Origin: Trichopria drosophilae
Taxonomy: Eukaryota > Arthropoda > Insecta > Hymenoptera > Diapriidae
NCBI GenBank assembly: GCA_030407085.1
Contig: CM059586.1
Span: 33,653,501-33,717,500 of the forward strand
Direction of reading: 5' to 3'
DNA: 64,000 nucleotides
Shown here: one piece after another, positions 34,471 through 45,900 of the stretch
How the letters are laid out: the number at the start of each line of letters is the position of its first letter
Numbering within the stretch: position 1 is the stretch's first letter
Made by a program: the position numbers and the translations under genes
The notes under the pieces: model-generated
The model's input: only the letters and a program-made list of their open reading frames with translations
Databases searched by the model: none
Told to the model about the DNA's origin: nothing

Positions 34471-35640
34471 TTTAAAATTTATGCAGTGAATATTGCTGAT
34501 ACTGGAGTAGAAATCAGTCACTCACTTGAAAACACTAGTTTTTTTAACACAACTTTTTGTAATAGTTATATTATTCACTTCGTTGAGTAATGAAAATCAT
34601 TGCCTAAAGAAAATACAGAAAAAAAACTGTTTAATAATCTCACCTTAAATTGGAAACAAATAAAAATTCTTAGGTGGAATTTTGAAAACATTTGAGGAAA
34701 CAATCCCATTTAACAATAAAGAGGAAACTGGTTTTAAACAATTTTTTCGGTGGTGCAAATTTGTCCAGTTTTTTGTTACCTTGCCCAATGGCAAATAAAT
34801 TAATTTCCCTATGCCTTTTTATTTTCGTTCTTCTTGTTTCAAATAAAATAAATTTACAATAAAGAAAACCTAATCCAAATTTCAATTTTTTTTGCGGTAA
34901 TGCTGACTTTAGCCGATTTTTGTTAGTAAAAATAGTAAATTATAGGGAACGCTTTTATTGCTTTCAATTTCGAAACTATAGATGTTTATAAATATTTTCA
35001 TAAACAAGAGTTTAAAAATCTTCAACGAAACAAATGTACAAATGTAGATTCCACTCTTATTATTCTCTTTTGTAATATTTTTCAGTACACGGAAACAAAT
35101 ATTTATATATGACTACTATGTTCACTGTAGCTACTTGTTGCCATATTTAAAAAAAATCAGTATTGACAACGAATATTTTTCAAAATCTACTAAATGTCGG
35201 CCATTAAATGTTGCTGCTAAAATTTTGCAATTGCTTTTATCTGTGTACTTTTTTAGGTATAACTAATCATTGCTTCAATCAAAATTTATGTTCTATGCTT
35301 TAAAAAGAAATTTAAATGTCCATGTTAATATCCAGTTTTTAAAAAGAATATCGTAACATCACTCTAATCATCATCTATGCCCCACATCGGCAACATTGGC
35401 TCTAATTTTGGCAGCTGTCAGCGCGACATTTTATTGTTGTATACTGCATCGACACTTTCAAATAAAAAAAACGAATGATTTACATGTGACAGTATTTTCA
35501 TGCTCTCCAAATATCCTCGAGTGAACATTCACTCTGCATAAAGTGAACTGTGAATCAATATTGTGAAATAGTGATTGTTATACTCGTTAAGATTCGAAAA
35601 AAGTCTATTTGCTAGTAGTACACCTCATTCTTGTAATAGT
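34471..35640. other. AT-rich intron
   Basis: TTCAAATAAAATAAATTTAC (34838) recurs nearly unchanged at about 40347, including the following AATAAAGAAAA; this suggests a dispersed repeat of unknown type. A short GC-richer patch sits at 35375-35440. Confidence 0.35.
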
Positions 35641-36085
35641 GAAGCAATCACTAAAAAATGTTTATAGTGAAGACTGCACATAAAAGTGATATATCAAAAC
35701 GAAGCACTTCACTCTGTGAAATTTGAACGGAACAAAAGTCTGAATGGACCAATGATGTTGGAAGTTGACCTGCATCTCCAGGCACTGAGTCAACATGGAT
35801 TCTGAAAGATATATGCAAATAAAAGCAACGTATGTAATAAAAATATCTGATGCTGCTGCAGATTAGGTAAAAATAAAAAATACCATGAATATAGGACATC
35901 CTCAGCTAGAATCGATAATCGGACAATTTCTTAATACCAGATTACGTACACATTTTGATCAAAAAGTTCGGTCATTCCGTCATATTTTGAATCTGGACAT
36001 TTTTTTGAGTATTTGTAAAGAAAAAGAAAAATATTTCATCTGTTTCGAGAAAGAACTTTTTAACTTGATTTTGTACAATTTTTGA
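35641..36085 (+). other. Exon-like sequence, unsupported
   Basis: Two neighbouring stretches read like protein on the plus strand. About 35727-35801 gives NGPMMLEVDLHLQALSQHGF and then a stop. The ATG-started frame at 35885-36085 has MNIGHPQLESIIGQFLNTRL near its start, then becomes AT-rich. Neither has a clear splice pair. They sit just upstream of the better candidate exon at 36297-36419, so they are recorded together with it. Confidence 0.2.
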
Positions 36086-36296
36086 ATAATAATAATGTAA
36101 TTATAAGGTCTACTTAAATTTTTAACTTTATAATATTACACAATGAAATAATATAAATTATATACAACACTATACAGAATAAAACACCATTTTTTACAGT
36201 AATGCATTAATGAAAAAACGATATATGCAAATTTTTTACCTAAAATATCGCTTTTCTGAAGAACAGCTCTATGAAATATTTTGATTATTGTTGCAG

Positions 36297-36419
36297 AATA
36301 TACCCAATGCCCAGATCCAATACGGGAACGAAATTTACTGTGACACAACTTTTGGGTTAAAATATGTTAAGGATCACCGTGCTTATCTTCCAAACATAAC
36401 AAGTAGTGGAAGACGAAAG
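36297..36419 (+). CDS. Candidate internal coding exon, unrecognised
   Basis: The acceptor is TTTTGATTATTGTTGCAG and the donor AAAG/GTGTGA, with exactly 41 codons open between them in phase 0. Residues include NIPNAQIQYGNEIYCDTT and LKYVKDHRAYLPNITSSG. The other two plus frames carry stops. GC content is above the flanks. I do not recognise the protein. With the next candidate (37633-37706), which also starts in phase 0, it would encode a Cys-containing stretch. It could be a nested gene, an exonised fragment or chance. Confidence 0.35.
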
Positions 36420-36984
36420 GTGTGAAATTATTTGATAATCATTTTGAAATTGTATATAAAAATATAGATACTCTCTGCAGTTATTATATTGCATAAGTAC
36501 ATATTACTTGGGTATTCTTTGACTTTTTAAGTACTAGCTGCCAGCTTATACCCTCTAGCAAAATTCTAAAATGCCAAAGGCATCTTCTTGAATCGTAGAG
36601 ACCAGAATTGCGAAAATTATCGCTTAACAATGTATCTATTTGAATCTCGCCAGTAAATTATTATTATTATGAGACGTACAATAAATGTTCCAATTATTAA
36701 TTCCATTAATGACTCTTGTCACAATTTCAAATTATAGTACATATTTATAGGTATGAATACACGTACTAATTCGTTTTAACACAGTCAACAATATTGTATG
36801 TTGACATTATAATGACAGAATGAAAAATTGTCAATATCGTCACAAAAATTATCGCTGAACAATCACCAGAGTTTTTCTTTTGAAAATAGGTGTTTGTAAT
36901 GGCAATATTTTCATTTCCGAAGACTGAAGAATTGCTCAAAAAGTAATTCTAATATTACATATATGAGTTATATCCTTAATTTTT
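36420..36984. other. AT-rich intron
   Basis: Only a short (TTA)n run at 36656. Confidence 0.4.
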
Positions 36985-37354
36985 GGTGCAGTTCAAAAAC
37001 CCGACAAATCACAAAACAGAAACTTCAGAAACCCGACATTCAAAAACCAGAAATTTCAAAAACAAAAATAAAAAAATTAGAAATCCTTGCGGTATCACTG
37101 GAAAGTTATTTCAAGGTCAAAAATGTTTGACCAAGGGATTAATTTTGTAAGTCACCTGAAGGTCAACCCTGAATTATTTATTAAGCACGTTTAGAAATCA
37201 ATCGTTAATTACTTTTTCAGAATATGTACATTTTGAAATATCTATTTTTTAAATGTTTTGTTTTGAATCTCTGTTTTTTTAAATGTCTGGTTTTTTAATT
37301 TCCGTTTTTTGAAATTTCTGGGTTTTAAATGTCGGGTTTTTGAGGTACACCCGT
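36985..37354. mobile_element. Foldback element, second copy of the family
   Basis: The left end is GGTGCAGTTCAAAAACCCG; the right end, read inward, is CGGGTGTACCTCAAAAACCC. The left arm (36985-37085) and right arm (about 37250-37354) are inverted arrays of the 14-16 bp unit (AAAACCCGACATTC, TCAAAAACCAGAAATT). Both sides carry TAATTTTT (36977-36984 and 37355-37362), an 8 bp direct repeat. The start GGTGC falls at the same place as in the copy at 24023. It is more decayed than that copy. Confidence 0.75.
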
Positions 37355-37632
37355 AATTTTTATAATTCATCCACTCAATTAATCGTTGACTGAGACAATT
37401 ACATAATAATATTTTTGGTACAATACAAGTAAATTGTATTCATTGTCCTAAAAATCGAATTTTACAAATTATGGTACCGAACAATACTGTTCATTTTGCA
37501 AAAACAACATTTAGGAACTAATGATAAAATCTGCTTTTGTAATGACGAATATCAAATTATTCCTAGCGATTTTTGTCAATTTTTAATACTTCAAAAAGAT
37601 GCCGTCCCTATCAGCATTCTATTTCGTTTCAG

Positions 37633-37706
37633 GGACGAACAACATTGTTAGAGTGGCATCCAAGCTGTCACTGTGAAACCTTCATGATATTTAGGACCAT
37701 TTTAAG
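37633..37706 (+). CDS. Candidate internal coding exon, unrecognised
   Basis: The acceptor is CTATTTCGTTTCAG and the donor TTTTAAG/GTATTT. The frame, in phase 0 after the candidate exon at 36297-36419, reads GRTTLLEWHPSCHCETFMIF and onward without a stop, ending in phase 2. GC content is well above the surroundings. No family recognised. The next exon would need phase 2, and the short frames at 39047 and 41173 do not fit that cleanly. Confidence 0.3.
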
Positions 37707-38966
37707 GTATTTTAATAAATAATTATTTTTTACCCTTGTAATTTTCAACAGTATTTTTACCAATTTGATATATAATGATATTAAATAAAACCGTTTTGAC
37801 TGGGGATATGCATTTAATCGAAATTAATAGTTGATTGTTTGTAGTTGTCCAGTGTTGTCAGCAGATTTGAGCGTTCTCCGGGTTCCCCTCCTGCTGTCGT
37901 CCACCGTATGTGTTACGTGTAAATACGTATACGCACAGCTAAGCCGAAGCAAACTAAACCGGGACACAGGGACACAGCTGTTAGCATTACAGCGAGGAGC
38001 CCAAGAAAGCTCATTGACAAACTTACGGGTTACAAACACCCGACATTGCAATAACTAGAATTAATTATTCGTTATTGATTAACTTAGGATTATTAACTAA
38101 TTACGTTACTTAAAAAGGTTATTGATTAGCTAAGGATTTTATAAACAATTAAACTTGGCTGGCGTGTAGAATATTTTGTTCCGGAACGAATTTTAATCTC
38201 TTATAACGATGACCAAGGAGACAAAATAAGAATGTTTCTAATTAATTAAATCATCAAAGATAGTTTAGGCTTACCATGTTTCTTCAAGTGATCATTTTCA
38301 GTAGATGATTTGTATTCCTCATTTTGAGTAAGTAAAATCATCTTGAATGTATGTTTCATAAATGCTGATAGATGCACAACATTTATGTAACAAATCATCA
38401 TACTGTCTTGAATAAAAGATATATAGTCTGAAAATGTTTTTTTTATTTATCGAAATCATTCTATATGTTGTAATGTTAAGCGAGGAAATTCTCAATAAAA
38501 TTCGTAGTTTGTTTTTAGGAGATCGTTTATACTTATTGGAATAGCAGTTACAGAGCTGAAATTTATAGAAATCGGTTCTGTAATTTTGAATTTTTTATAA
38601 GGTTTTATTACTCGATATATTAAAAATTTCAAGTTTCCACAAAATATTTAATAATAGAATTATCATCCATAATCGTTAAAACTTCATGTACATATTTAAG
38701 TAGTGACTTTTCAGTATGAGATTTTTTTCATTATAAAATATATTCTTAGAAAGTTTGCTCTTGATGCAATAAATATTGTAAGATTTAAATGAAATTAATA
38801 TACGACAATATTTTACGAGAATAAATATTAATTATATATGTACAACTTAAATAAAGCCTAAATGGCATATATAGTAATTAAAATGATTATAATTAAGAAA
38901 TTAATTAAATGTAAAATTCTATTAAGAAACGTTTTAAATATGACTAACGTCAACATTTGATATATG
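37707..38966. other. Intron with a GC-richer patch at 37840-38050
   Basis: The patch (TTCTCCGGGTTCCCCTCCTG, GGGACACAGGGACACAGC) is open on both strands for 75 codons. It contains a small direct repeat, GGGACACA twice at 37961-37976. The rest is AT-rich. Confidence 0.35.
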
Positions 38967-39165
38967 CAATTAATTTCGTTTTTACAACTTCATCAGGTGT
39001 ATAAAATATTTACTTTATTACACCCGATTTTTTCTAAGTATATAATATGAAAGATCGAAAAAGAATAAAAAATCTAAAGGTCGAGGAAAACGAAAGTGCA
39101 GATAATAAAGACGAGATCCAATCACGTCATGAATGAGTTAATCATTAAACGAGAATCCAAGATGA
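38967..39165 (+). repeat. Direct repeat copy 1, with a 29-codon frame (39047-39136)
   Basis: This stretch is repeated at 41099-41290. In an 80 bp core (39074-39153 versus 41200-41279), 70 positions are identical. An ATG-started frame, 39047-39136, ends ...DNKDEIQSRHE at TGA, and the second copy ends at the homologous TGA. Of the eight differences inside the shared codons, five are in third positions, two in first and one in second; that is a coding-like pattern. Function unknown. A duplicated exon, tandem small genes or a repeat would each explain it. Confidence 0.5.
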
Positions 39166-41098
39166 CGAAGCACATGATATAATGAATACCTGCAACAAAT
39201 ACGAATCGATCGAAAAGATTTCAGGAAACATGAAAGTGCGAAAGATAAACTGGAATGAAGAATGATAAATGTTGCATAAAAATGTATATTTGGAGATTAA
39301 AATTTTGCTACTTTCTGTAATTGTCAAAACCAATATAACTATATAATGTTTATGTTTATTAATTATAATGTTCGATCAAACGTTTCGTATTAAAATAAAT
39401 AAAATTTCCATTTTATTAAATTAAAAACTAATGTTAGTTAAGATGGTATATGAATAGTAATGAAAATGGATTTAAGTTGATTACAACTACGTTAATTTCG
39501 TAATTAAAAATGTAAGACAATGCAGACTAAGTACGGGAATGTAGGCATTTGACGTCGTTACTAACGGATAGTTAGTTAATTAGATAACCTTAGATTGACA
39601 ATTGGAGGTAATATTCTCTATCATTTAACCGCAGTGAAAAGCGTTGCAACGACCAAGAAGAGATATACTTAATTAAGGGAGACTTCGTGTCTCTTTTGCA
39701 GCTCTTATAATTGGATGATTTGAAAGAGACAGGATGTCCTCATCCACTCAAGCTCACTGTGATTTTCTTGCTACTCTCTCCCCGTACTCTTTTCATTAGA
39801 TCTTATAATTTCAAATAATCATCAGATAAAACAAAACAAATTTTAATACCGCAAAGAAATTAATATCCAGAATTCACTATATTATTTCGATTTACATATT
39901 TTTTATAGCACTACATCCTATACAATTTTTAATACATTTTATTTTAAAATCCTGTTTCCTTAAGTATTTTATTTACTTTTTTAAAATAGAGACATTCAGT
40001 TATAAAATAAAATATAAGAAAGTGGTAAATCATTTTTTATGTTTATTCGCTTCTTGTCGTTCTTCGAATGTTTTATAAAGAATAATTGCAATGTACGATT
40101 ATTGCATAATTTTACTATTTTCTTTTTAATATAGGGAATATTTGAAAATATACGAAATACCAGGTTATAAGTTTATTATAATCAAATTATAAACTACTGA
40201 AATCTACTCTCTAATTCTGAATAAATAAAAATTCACTATTAAATAATTCAACAACATTAAATAGGAAAAAAAATGGAAAAGTAATTTTTCTCTTATTTTA
40301 ATTTAAAGAGTGATTTTAGAACTTATTTATGATGTAACAATGTGTTCAAATAAAATCAATTTACAATAAAGAAAAGCAGATACAAATGCGATACAATCAA
40401 AATGTAGTCATGCTAACAAACTGTACTGTGACTGGTGAAAAACTGGTTAGTAAGTTTGTTAAAATTAATTGAATTAACATTATTGAAGCTGATGTTATTA
40501 AAACGTTCCTTTCACAAATTAAAATTTCTTTTCCACAGTGTTGATAGATATTAGGTCACGTCACGTTAGGTTAGGGTTAGAATTCGATTTATTGTTAGTT
40601 GATTAAATCAATATTTTACATGAAATAATAGTCGTAATTAATGATGTTGATAACAATCAGTAGAGAATAATAGGAACAACTATAAACAATAAATATATCA
40701 ATATCTAAACTAATTTTCCTGCAGATTAGCCATGAATTTAAAATCTATTCATAAATAAAGATTATTAATTGGGGTTATTTACAAACATTCAATGGATCGC
40801 ATTCTAATATAAATAATAAGAAAATATAGCTATGATCTTATTTACTACAAACAAGAAGCAATATTTAACTACTTTCTACAAGGATAGGTTTTACATCTAC
40901 AAAGTGATGAAATGAACTATTGTTAATCTGAATTTGTCGCTTATCTTCAAATGTTGTGATTAAAAGCATAATGTGCACTAGATGTTAGTTAATATAAATT
41001 ATATTAAAAATAAGCATTCTGGTCTTTTGCATTATAAGAATCTTGAAAACTGATTGGAAAACAATATAATTATAAATCAAAATTTAATTTGCGAAAAC
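39166..41098. other. AT-rich spacer between the direct repeats
   Basis: It has further echoes of internal duplication. TTAAAAATAAG...TTGCATTATAAG occurs near 41008-41040 and again near 41593-41625, and the phrase at 40347 repeats one at 34838. A GC-richer GTCACGTCACGTTAGGTTAGG stretch lies at about 40555. Confidence 0.35.
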
Positions 41099-41290
41099 CA
41101 ATTATATTTCTATAACTTCATAAAATCTATAAAATATGTTCTTTATTAAATCGTCCTTTTCCAAGCTAAAAATATAAAAAAGATACAAAAAAAAAATACC
41201 TAAAGGTTGATGAAAGCGAAAGCACGGATAATAAAGACGAGATTCAATCATGTCATGAATGATTTAATCATTAAATGAGTCTCTAAGATA
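41099..41290 (+). repeat. Direct repeat copy 2, with homologous frame (41173-41262)
   Basis: Second copy of the stretch at 38967-39165, 2.1 kb downstream. The frame reads KKDTKKKYLKVDESESTDNK and then DEIQSCHE, ending at TGA 41260-41262. It lacks an ATG, and TAA stands in frame two codons before it, so this copy may be a broken exon or a non-coding repeat. Both copies follow a polypyrimidine tract ending in AAG (39025-39039 and 41152-41165). Confidence 0.45.
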
Positions 41291-41883
41291 AAGTACAGTC
41301 ATTAGATCAGATTATATTACAGAAGTTATGATCAGATTGACTTCGAATTGAATTTTATCAATTAAAGATTTTGATCAATGTAAATAAACTGCACATAATG
41401 AAATATTATCAATTTCTATTTTTAATAAGACATTCACTAAACGAATAAAAAGTGCATGTTTTTAGTCATTGATAAATAACATCAAATTAAAAAACCCACA
41501 AACTGCTAATTGTCAACATTAATTCTCCTGTCACATTGAAATAATTATACTTTGCCTACCAATAACATATAAAGTATAGAATTATTTTATTTAAAAATAA
41601 GAAAATGTTTGCATTATAAGCATCAAGATGAAATATTTGTATATGTTTAATGGTTGATGAATTCACCTTCACCAGACTGCGTTGATCTCCCACTCGATTA
41701 GTGATGTTTGATGATAGTGATATTAGATGATTATGTCTGGTGATCGTGATTAATGCTTTTTGGCAAGGTTTCCTTGTTTTTAAGTGAAATAATTCTATTT
41801 ATTATATGCTACTGGCCTATGACGCTAAATTTCTGAATTCATTATAACCTTCATCATTCTGATCATAGCTTAAAAATAACAAT
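41291..41883. other. Intron, nothing recognised
   Basis: A GATGAT/GTGAT-rich patch at 41690-41760 is reminiscent of the (ATC)n tract but short. Confidence 0.35.
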
Positions 41884-41891
41884 AATAGATA

Positions 41892-42086
41892 GGCTGGGGA
41901 ACGAAGTTCCGAAAATCAAAACCCCGAAAGGCTAAAATTTCGATATTGCATGAGTCCAAGGTATTTTAATTTGCTTTTTTTTTGCCAAATTTTCAAAGAC
42001 AAAGTGAAGAAAATCTCGCTGATGCCATGCTACGTCGAAATTTTGGCTTTTCGGTGTGTTGATTTTCGGAACTTTGTTCCCCTGTC
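41892..42086. mobile_element. Foldback-like MITE, second type
   Basis: The 195 bp element has ends GGCTGGGGAACGAAGTTCCG and, read inward, GACAGGGGAACAAAGTTCCG. The arms continue to about 48 bp each (AAAATCAA...CCGAAA(G/A)GC...AAAATTTCGA). An 8 bp direct repeat, AATAGATA, flanks it (41884-41891 and 42087-42094). The arms show a short internal CCGAAA...AAAA rhythm, like the main foldback family but with different ends. Confidence 0.75.
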
Positions 42087-42094
42087 AATAGATA

Positions 42095-42450
42095 AACTTG
42101 TATAAATCTTGATAAGCTTGATTGGTAGAAGATTACGAATAATTTTGAATTGTGGTAGTCTTCAAACATCTGTTCATTTTCAAAATAACGAAACGTAGAG
42201 CAATTACAAATTGCAAATCATGCCATAAAACTGATCATATTTAAACTTAAGGACTAGTATCTTTTAAATTCTAAACAATCTGGTTTATGATTAGCATAAA
42301 CCTGCCAGTTTGTATTTTGAAGTCGATGTTGTTTGTCAAGTGATCAAGTTGTGAAAAGTACAAAACCTGACTCCTATAATTCCGAAATATAGATGATTGA
42401 GTGATTTTATTTCAACTTTAGAGGAAACCTCTTAATCGAGTTTACTAATA
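42095..42450. other. AT-rich intron between two MITEs
   Basis: Nothing recognised. Confidence 0.4.
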
Positions 42451-42643
42451 CAGTAGAACCTCGATATTGGAACCTACCATCATAAAGACCACTCGATATA
42501 AGAGCACTTTTTTATTGTACAGTGACTATGCACGTTCGAAAATCCCCATCAAACACGCCTTCAATTCCCCTCTCGTGGTTCTTATATCGATGCTCGGAGG
42601 GGAAGTTCGGAACGGATATGGTTCTTATGTCGAGGTTCCATTG
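42451..42643. mobile_element. pogo/Tc1-like MITE (TA-flanked)
   Basis: The 193 bp element is flanked by TA (42449-42450 and 42644-42645). The ends are CAGTAGAACCTCGATATTGG and, read inward, CAATGGAACCTCGACATAAG. The family start CAGT.GAACCTC is shared with 11605-11900. Inside, GATATAAGAGCAC and GTTCTTATATCGATGC form a further inverted pair. The 63-codon frame over it is not transposase. Confidence 0.8.
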
Positions 42644-42645
42644 TA

Positions 42646-43020
42646 CTTAGGAAATTAAACCAAATAAGAAACATAACACAAACATTGTAATCATATCTAG
42701 AAAGAATGAAGTGCCCTAACGGGATTCAGCATGCAATACTTCAAGGTCATAAGTCCAAATCAGGTTTTGTTCCAGACATCAAAATTTTTTGGAAACCAAA
42801 TAATTTCTGTACACACCATCAGTTAAGTCTCTCTCGACTTCGATCTTACTACAGACTAATCAGAGAGCGTTCACTAGGGACCCGCCAACTAAAATGTCTA
42901 TTGTTATCAATCGATAGATGGTAGGAAAGTCTTAGTCTAATTTCGTTTAACTCCGCTGCATTTTTCTGGCAGGTTGTTTCGTGGCGCACTTAGGAATTAC
43001 TGAAATTTTTAAAGAAACGA
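42646..43020. other. Intron, nothing recognised
   Basis: A 72-codon plus frame (42706-42924) has mixed composition but no motif. Confidence 0.35.
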
Positions 43021-43860
43021 CAACAAGAACCACCGGCGCGCAATATACTCGACAATAAGTGCTTTTCCGAAACGGTTTCGTCTATCCCCCTTCTCCTTGC
43101 CCGGCGTCCCGGTACTCACCCCTCATGAATCGTAAAGCTTCGTCGCGTGCAATTCCCGTCATAACAACGACTTCAATTTTCGTCAAAATCTCTCGCCTCT
43201 CTATTGTCTCTCTCCCTCCCACTTACACTCTCGCGCTCCTTTTCGCGCAAAGTTATATGATGGTAAAAAGAAAAATGACAGGCCAGCGAGAGGGAGTTAA
43301 CAGAGTGTAAGAGCGTAGGTAGACGGACTTCGATTTCTCGCTGTATAAACTTGATTGCCAGATAGGAAAAAGCGAAAATCCGAGGGCCGCAATGCCAGTA
43401 TTTTCCAAATTATAAATTTTTACGATACGACTTTTTTCGGCTTTTCTATCTCTTTTCCTCTCCCTCCACCTTCAACGTTCATCCTTCTCGTTCATACAAT
43501 CTTTTTCTTTGTATATTTTTTTTATCTATCTAATTTTCTGTGTCTCGTTCGCTCTTTCGATCTCTTTCCTTGGGTTGTTGGATCACTTCAGACGATCGGA
43601 CTCACACGACTGGCTGGACTCGTCCCTTGCCGCACCTCTTGCACCTCCTGCACTCCTCCACGCATATCGGCCTGCCAGTCAGATTGGATTTGTCCGATTT
43701 CACACGTCGAGCGGAAATGCCCCCATGCATACCATTCTCCTCCTCCTCCTCCGCCATTACACACAGATTTCGAATCGCTGACTTTCCAATTCCACCGCGT
43801 CGTTTATCCCGATAAATATTCTCTTCTTTTCACCCCAGTCGGAAAAACTCATTGATATTC
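43021..43860. other. Large pyrimidine- and GC-rich island
   Basis: The plus strand is C/T-rich (TCTCTCTCCCTCCCACTT, TCTCCTCCTCCTCCTCC at about 43737-43753), giving the longest frame of the window (166 codons, 43355-43855) and two overlapping ones. Low-complexity SFLLPLPP-like composition argues against a gene. On the minus (dac) strand it is purine-rich and contains a donor-like GAGGG/GTGAGT (about 43120), so an alternative 5' exon or promoter is possible but unproven. Confidence 0.35.
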
Positions 43861-45130
43861 AGTCAAATGTCAAAAATGTTTTGATGTAAGATGCCATCGC
43901 ACCAATGAAACCAGTTCATATTTTTCTTTCTATTGCTCTTGAAAATTGAAGGAAGTTTGAAGAAACGTTACATATCGAAGTTACGCTTTTACCGTTTTTA
44001 TCCACTTTTAGGAGATCCTTGAATCCGGTTCATGAATAATTGTTTTTGAATTTATAGAGTAGTTGTATTATCAGAAGCTTGAGCAAACATAAAATTACGA
44101 CTGCTTCATTGGAACATACAAGTCCCGTTATTGACACGGCAGCCGTAGGTGTCTTCGGCAATTTTACGTGTGGCTGATACCCCTACGGCCTATATGATCA
44201 CCTATTTTTTATGTGATCACCACGCAAATAGTGTATGATGTACATAGGAAACAAACATGCTATAAAGTCTTTGCGCTGCAGGTTCCAGTCATCGTTCGAT
44301 ATAATACTCGATAATTTTAGACAAACTTATAAATACTAATCAAATATGGTTTTTAGGTTGTCGAAGGCTCGCAATAATTCATCAAGGTTTTTGAAACAAA
44401 CTGAAAAAAACAAGGTTTCTGAATCATGAACCTACAACATTTACTGTTCTTGTTTCATGACTTCCGCGGAAATTGACTAGTACGTTTACAACATCAATGG
44501 ATACTATTCTATGCACTAAGAAAGATACAAGACAGCTTGTCTAAAGGTAAACATTTTAAGCGAACCGTTAATGCCGTTCCTAACATGACGAACGTTGGAA
44601 AAAACCAGCACTAGACGCTAAGCGCCATCTACCATCTAATTCACGGAACGTCCTACAACCTACATAGCAAAACAATTCACTTCTTTTATGCATTTATTTT
44701 AAAATATAAAGACGATAATGGCGTCAGTTTTCCATTTTCTTTAGGAAGACAACATTTTTGTTGTTTAAGAACAAATGATTTACCTAATTTCACCTGATAT
44801 TCTTAATAAATTTATTAGCAATTTTGTAATCTATTATTTTTTAAATGGTTTGTTTCTTGTTCTAGATGGAGTACATGAATCAAGGTCAGAGGAAACAGTC
44901 CATGTGTAACTTGCACATAAATGTTTATGTATTTGATTCAGAGTTTTATATTAATTGTAATTTCTCAACATTATTTTGAAAAATGATTTAAAGATAAAAT
45001 AAAAATATCTGACGGAGATAATTATTTCTGATTTCTATTATAGTCGTAACCATTACTGACAAATGGCCTCGAATTACGTCGTAAAATAACACAATACTAA
45101 AGTTAATTTGTCTCGTACATCAAGTGCATT
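43861..45130. other. Intron with small structured patches
   Basis: 44195-44225 carries two GTGATCAC-type words (GATCACC...TGTGATCACC). 44590-44660 carries a GCGCCATCTACCATC phrase. No element boundaries. Confidence 0.35.
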
Positions 45131-45900
45131 ATTCTCACTTTACTGCCACATCCCGACAAAGTTCCCGCAGGCCGTGCGAATATATCAGTAATCAAAATCA
45201 AAAAGCCCATTAAGACTTTACGAAAGCGATAATAAGAGCAGAAAACACGTTTTTATTTTCGTTCGAGCTCGATATATACGTAGATCTTCGCAGGTAAAGA
45301 TGCTACAAGAATTTACATATTCATCAGTCACGGTACGCTCCCGAATGTAGGAAAAAAAACATACGAGTTTATATATAAGCACCGGAAAATTGTGAATTCT
45401 TGAGGTATTTCAAAATGTATTTTTTGAAAGGCACCGACGGATACGTGTAGGAATGACGATCCAAATAAAAGGCAACGAGCGTAAAAATCGCGATTTCATT
45501 GAGTTTTCCCCGGGTCGATTTTTCGGGCTGCAACTATAAAACGCGACGCGCTGTGCCCTCCTTTCTCCGCGATGCGCTGATACGGAAAGAATATTTTCTA
45601 ATAAGCACAATGCGAAATTGGGGTGCGTTACATAAAAGAAATCTTTCTGGAGGAACTTGAAAGGGGATGAAAGACTTATCTTAGTAATATTGGATTAAAA
45701 CTTATGCCTTTCCTCGGTCGCAATATGTTATTTTTATTGCTTGTGGCTTTGCATAATATTCCGCTAGGGGTGCGCGCTCGCCGCGTGGGCTAATTTTAAT
45801 TTTTATGCTTCCTCTCCGATACTATACTGACAGAAAGAATAAATGAGAATGAATTTTCTGACTCGCTGCCGCGCTTCTTGTATTTTCGTACTCGATAACG
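45131..45900. other. GC-richer island, candidate regulatory sequence
   Basis: Richest at 45420-45570 and 45770-45800 (GTGCGCGCTCGCCGCGTGGG). The 66-codon minus frame has no motif. Confidence 0.3.

Noticed and set aside
34670..34885. 71-codon minus frame with a Lys-rich, protein-like look
   Set aside because: No motif and no splice sites. The left part overlaps a phrase repeated at 40347, so it is probably repeat-derived.
38967..41290. Direct repeats considered as LTRs of a 2.3 kb element
   Set aside because: No TG...CA ends, no primer-binding site or polypurine tract, and no gag/pol between them. Substitutions follow a codon pattern.
43355..43855. Longest open frame of the window (166 codons, plus)
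   Set aside because: Pyrimidine-rich, low-complexity translation. Two other frames overlap it, and there is no motif or splice context. It is explained by the C/T-rich island.
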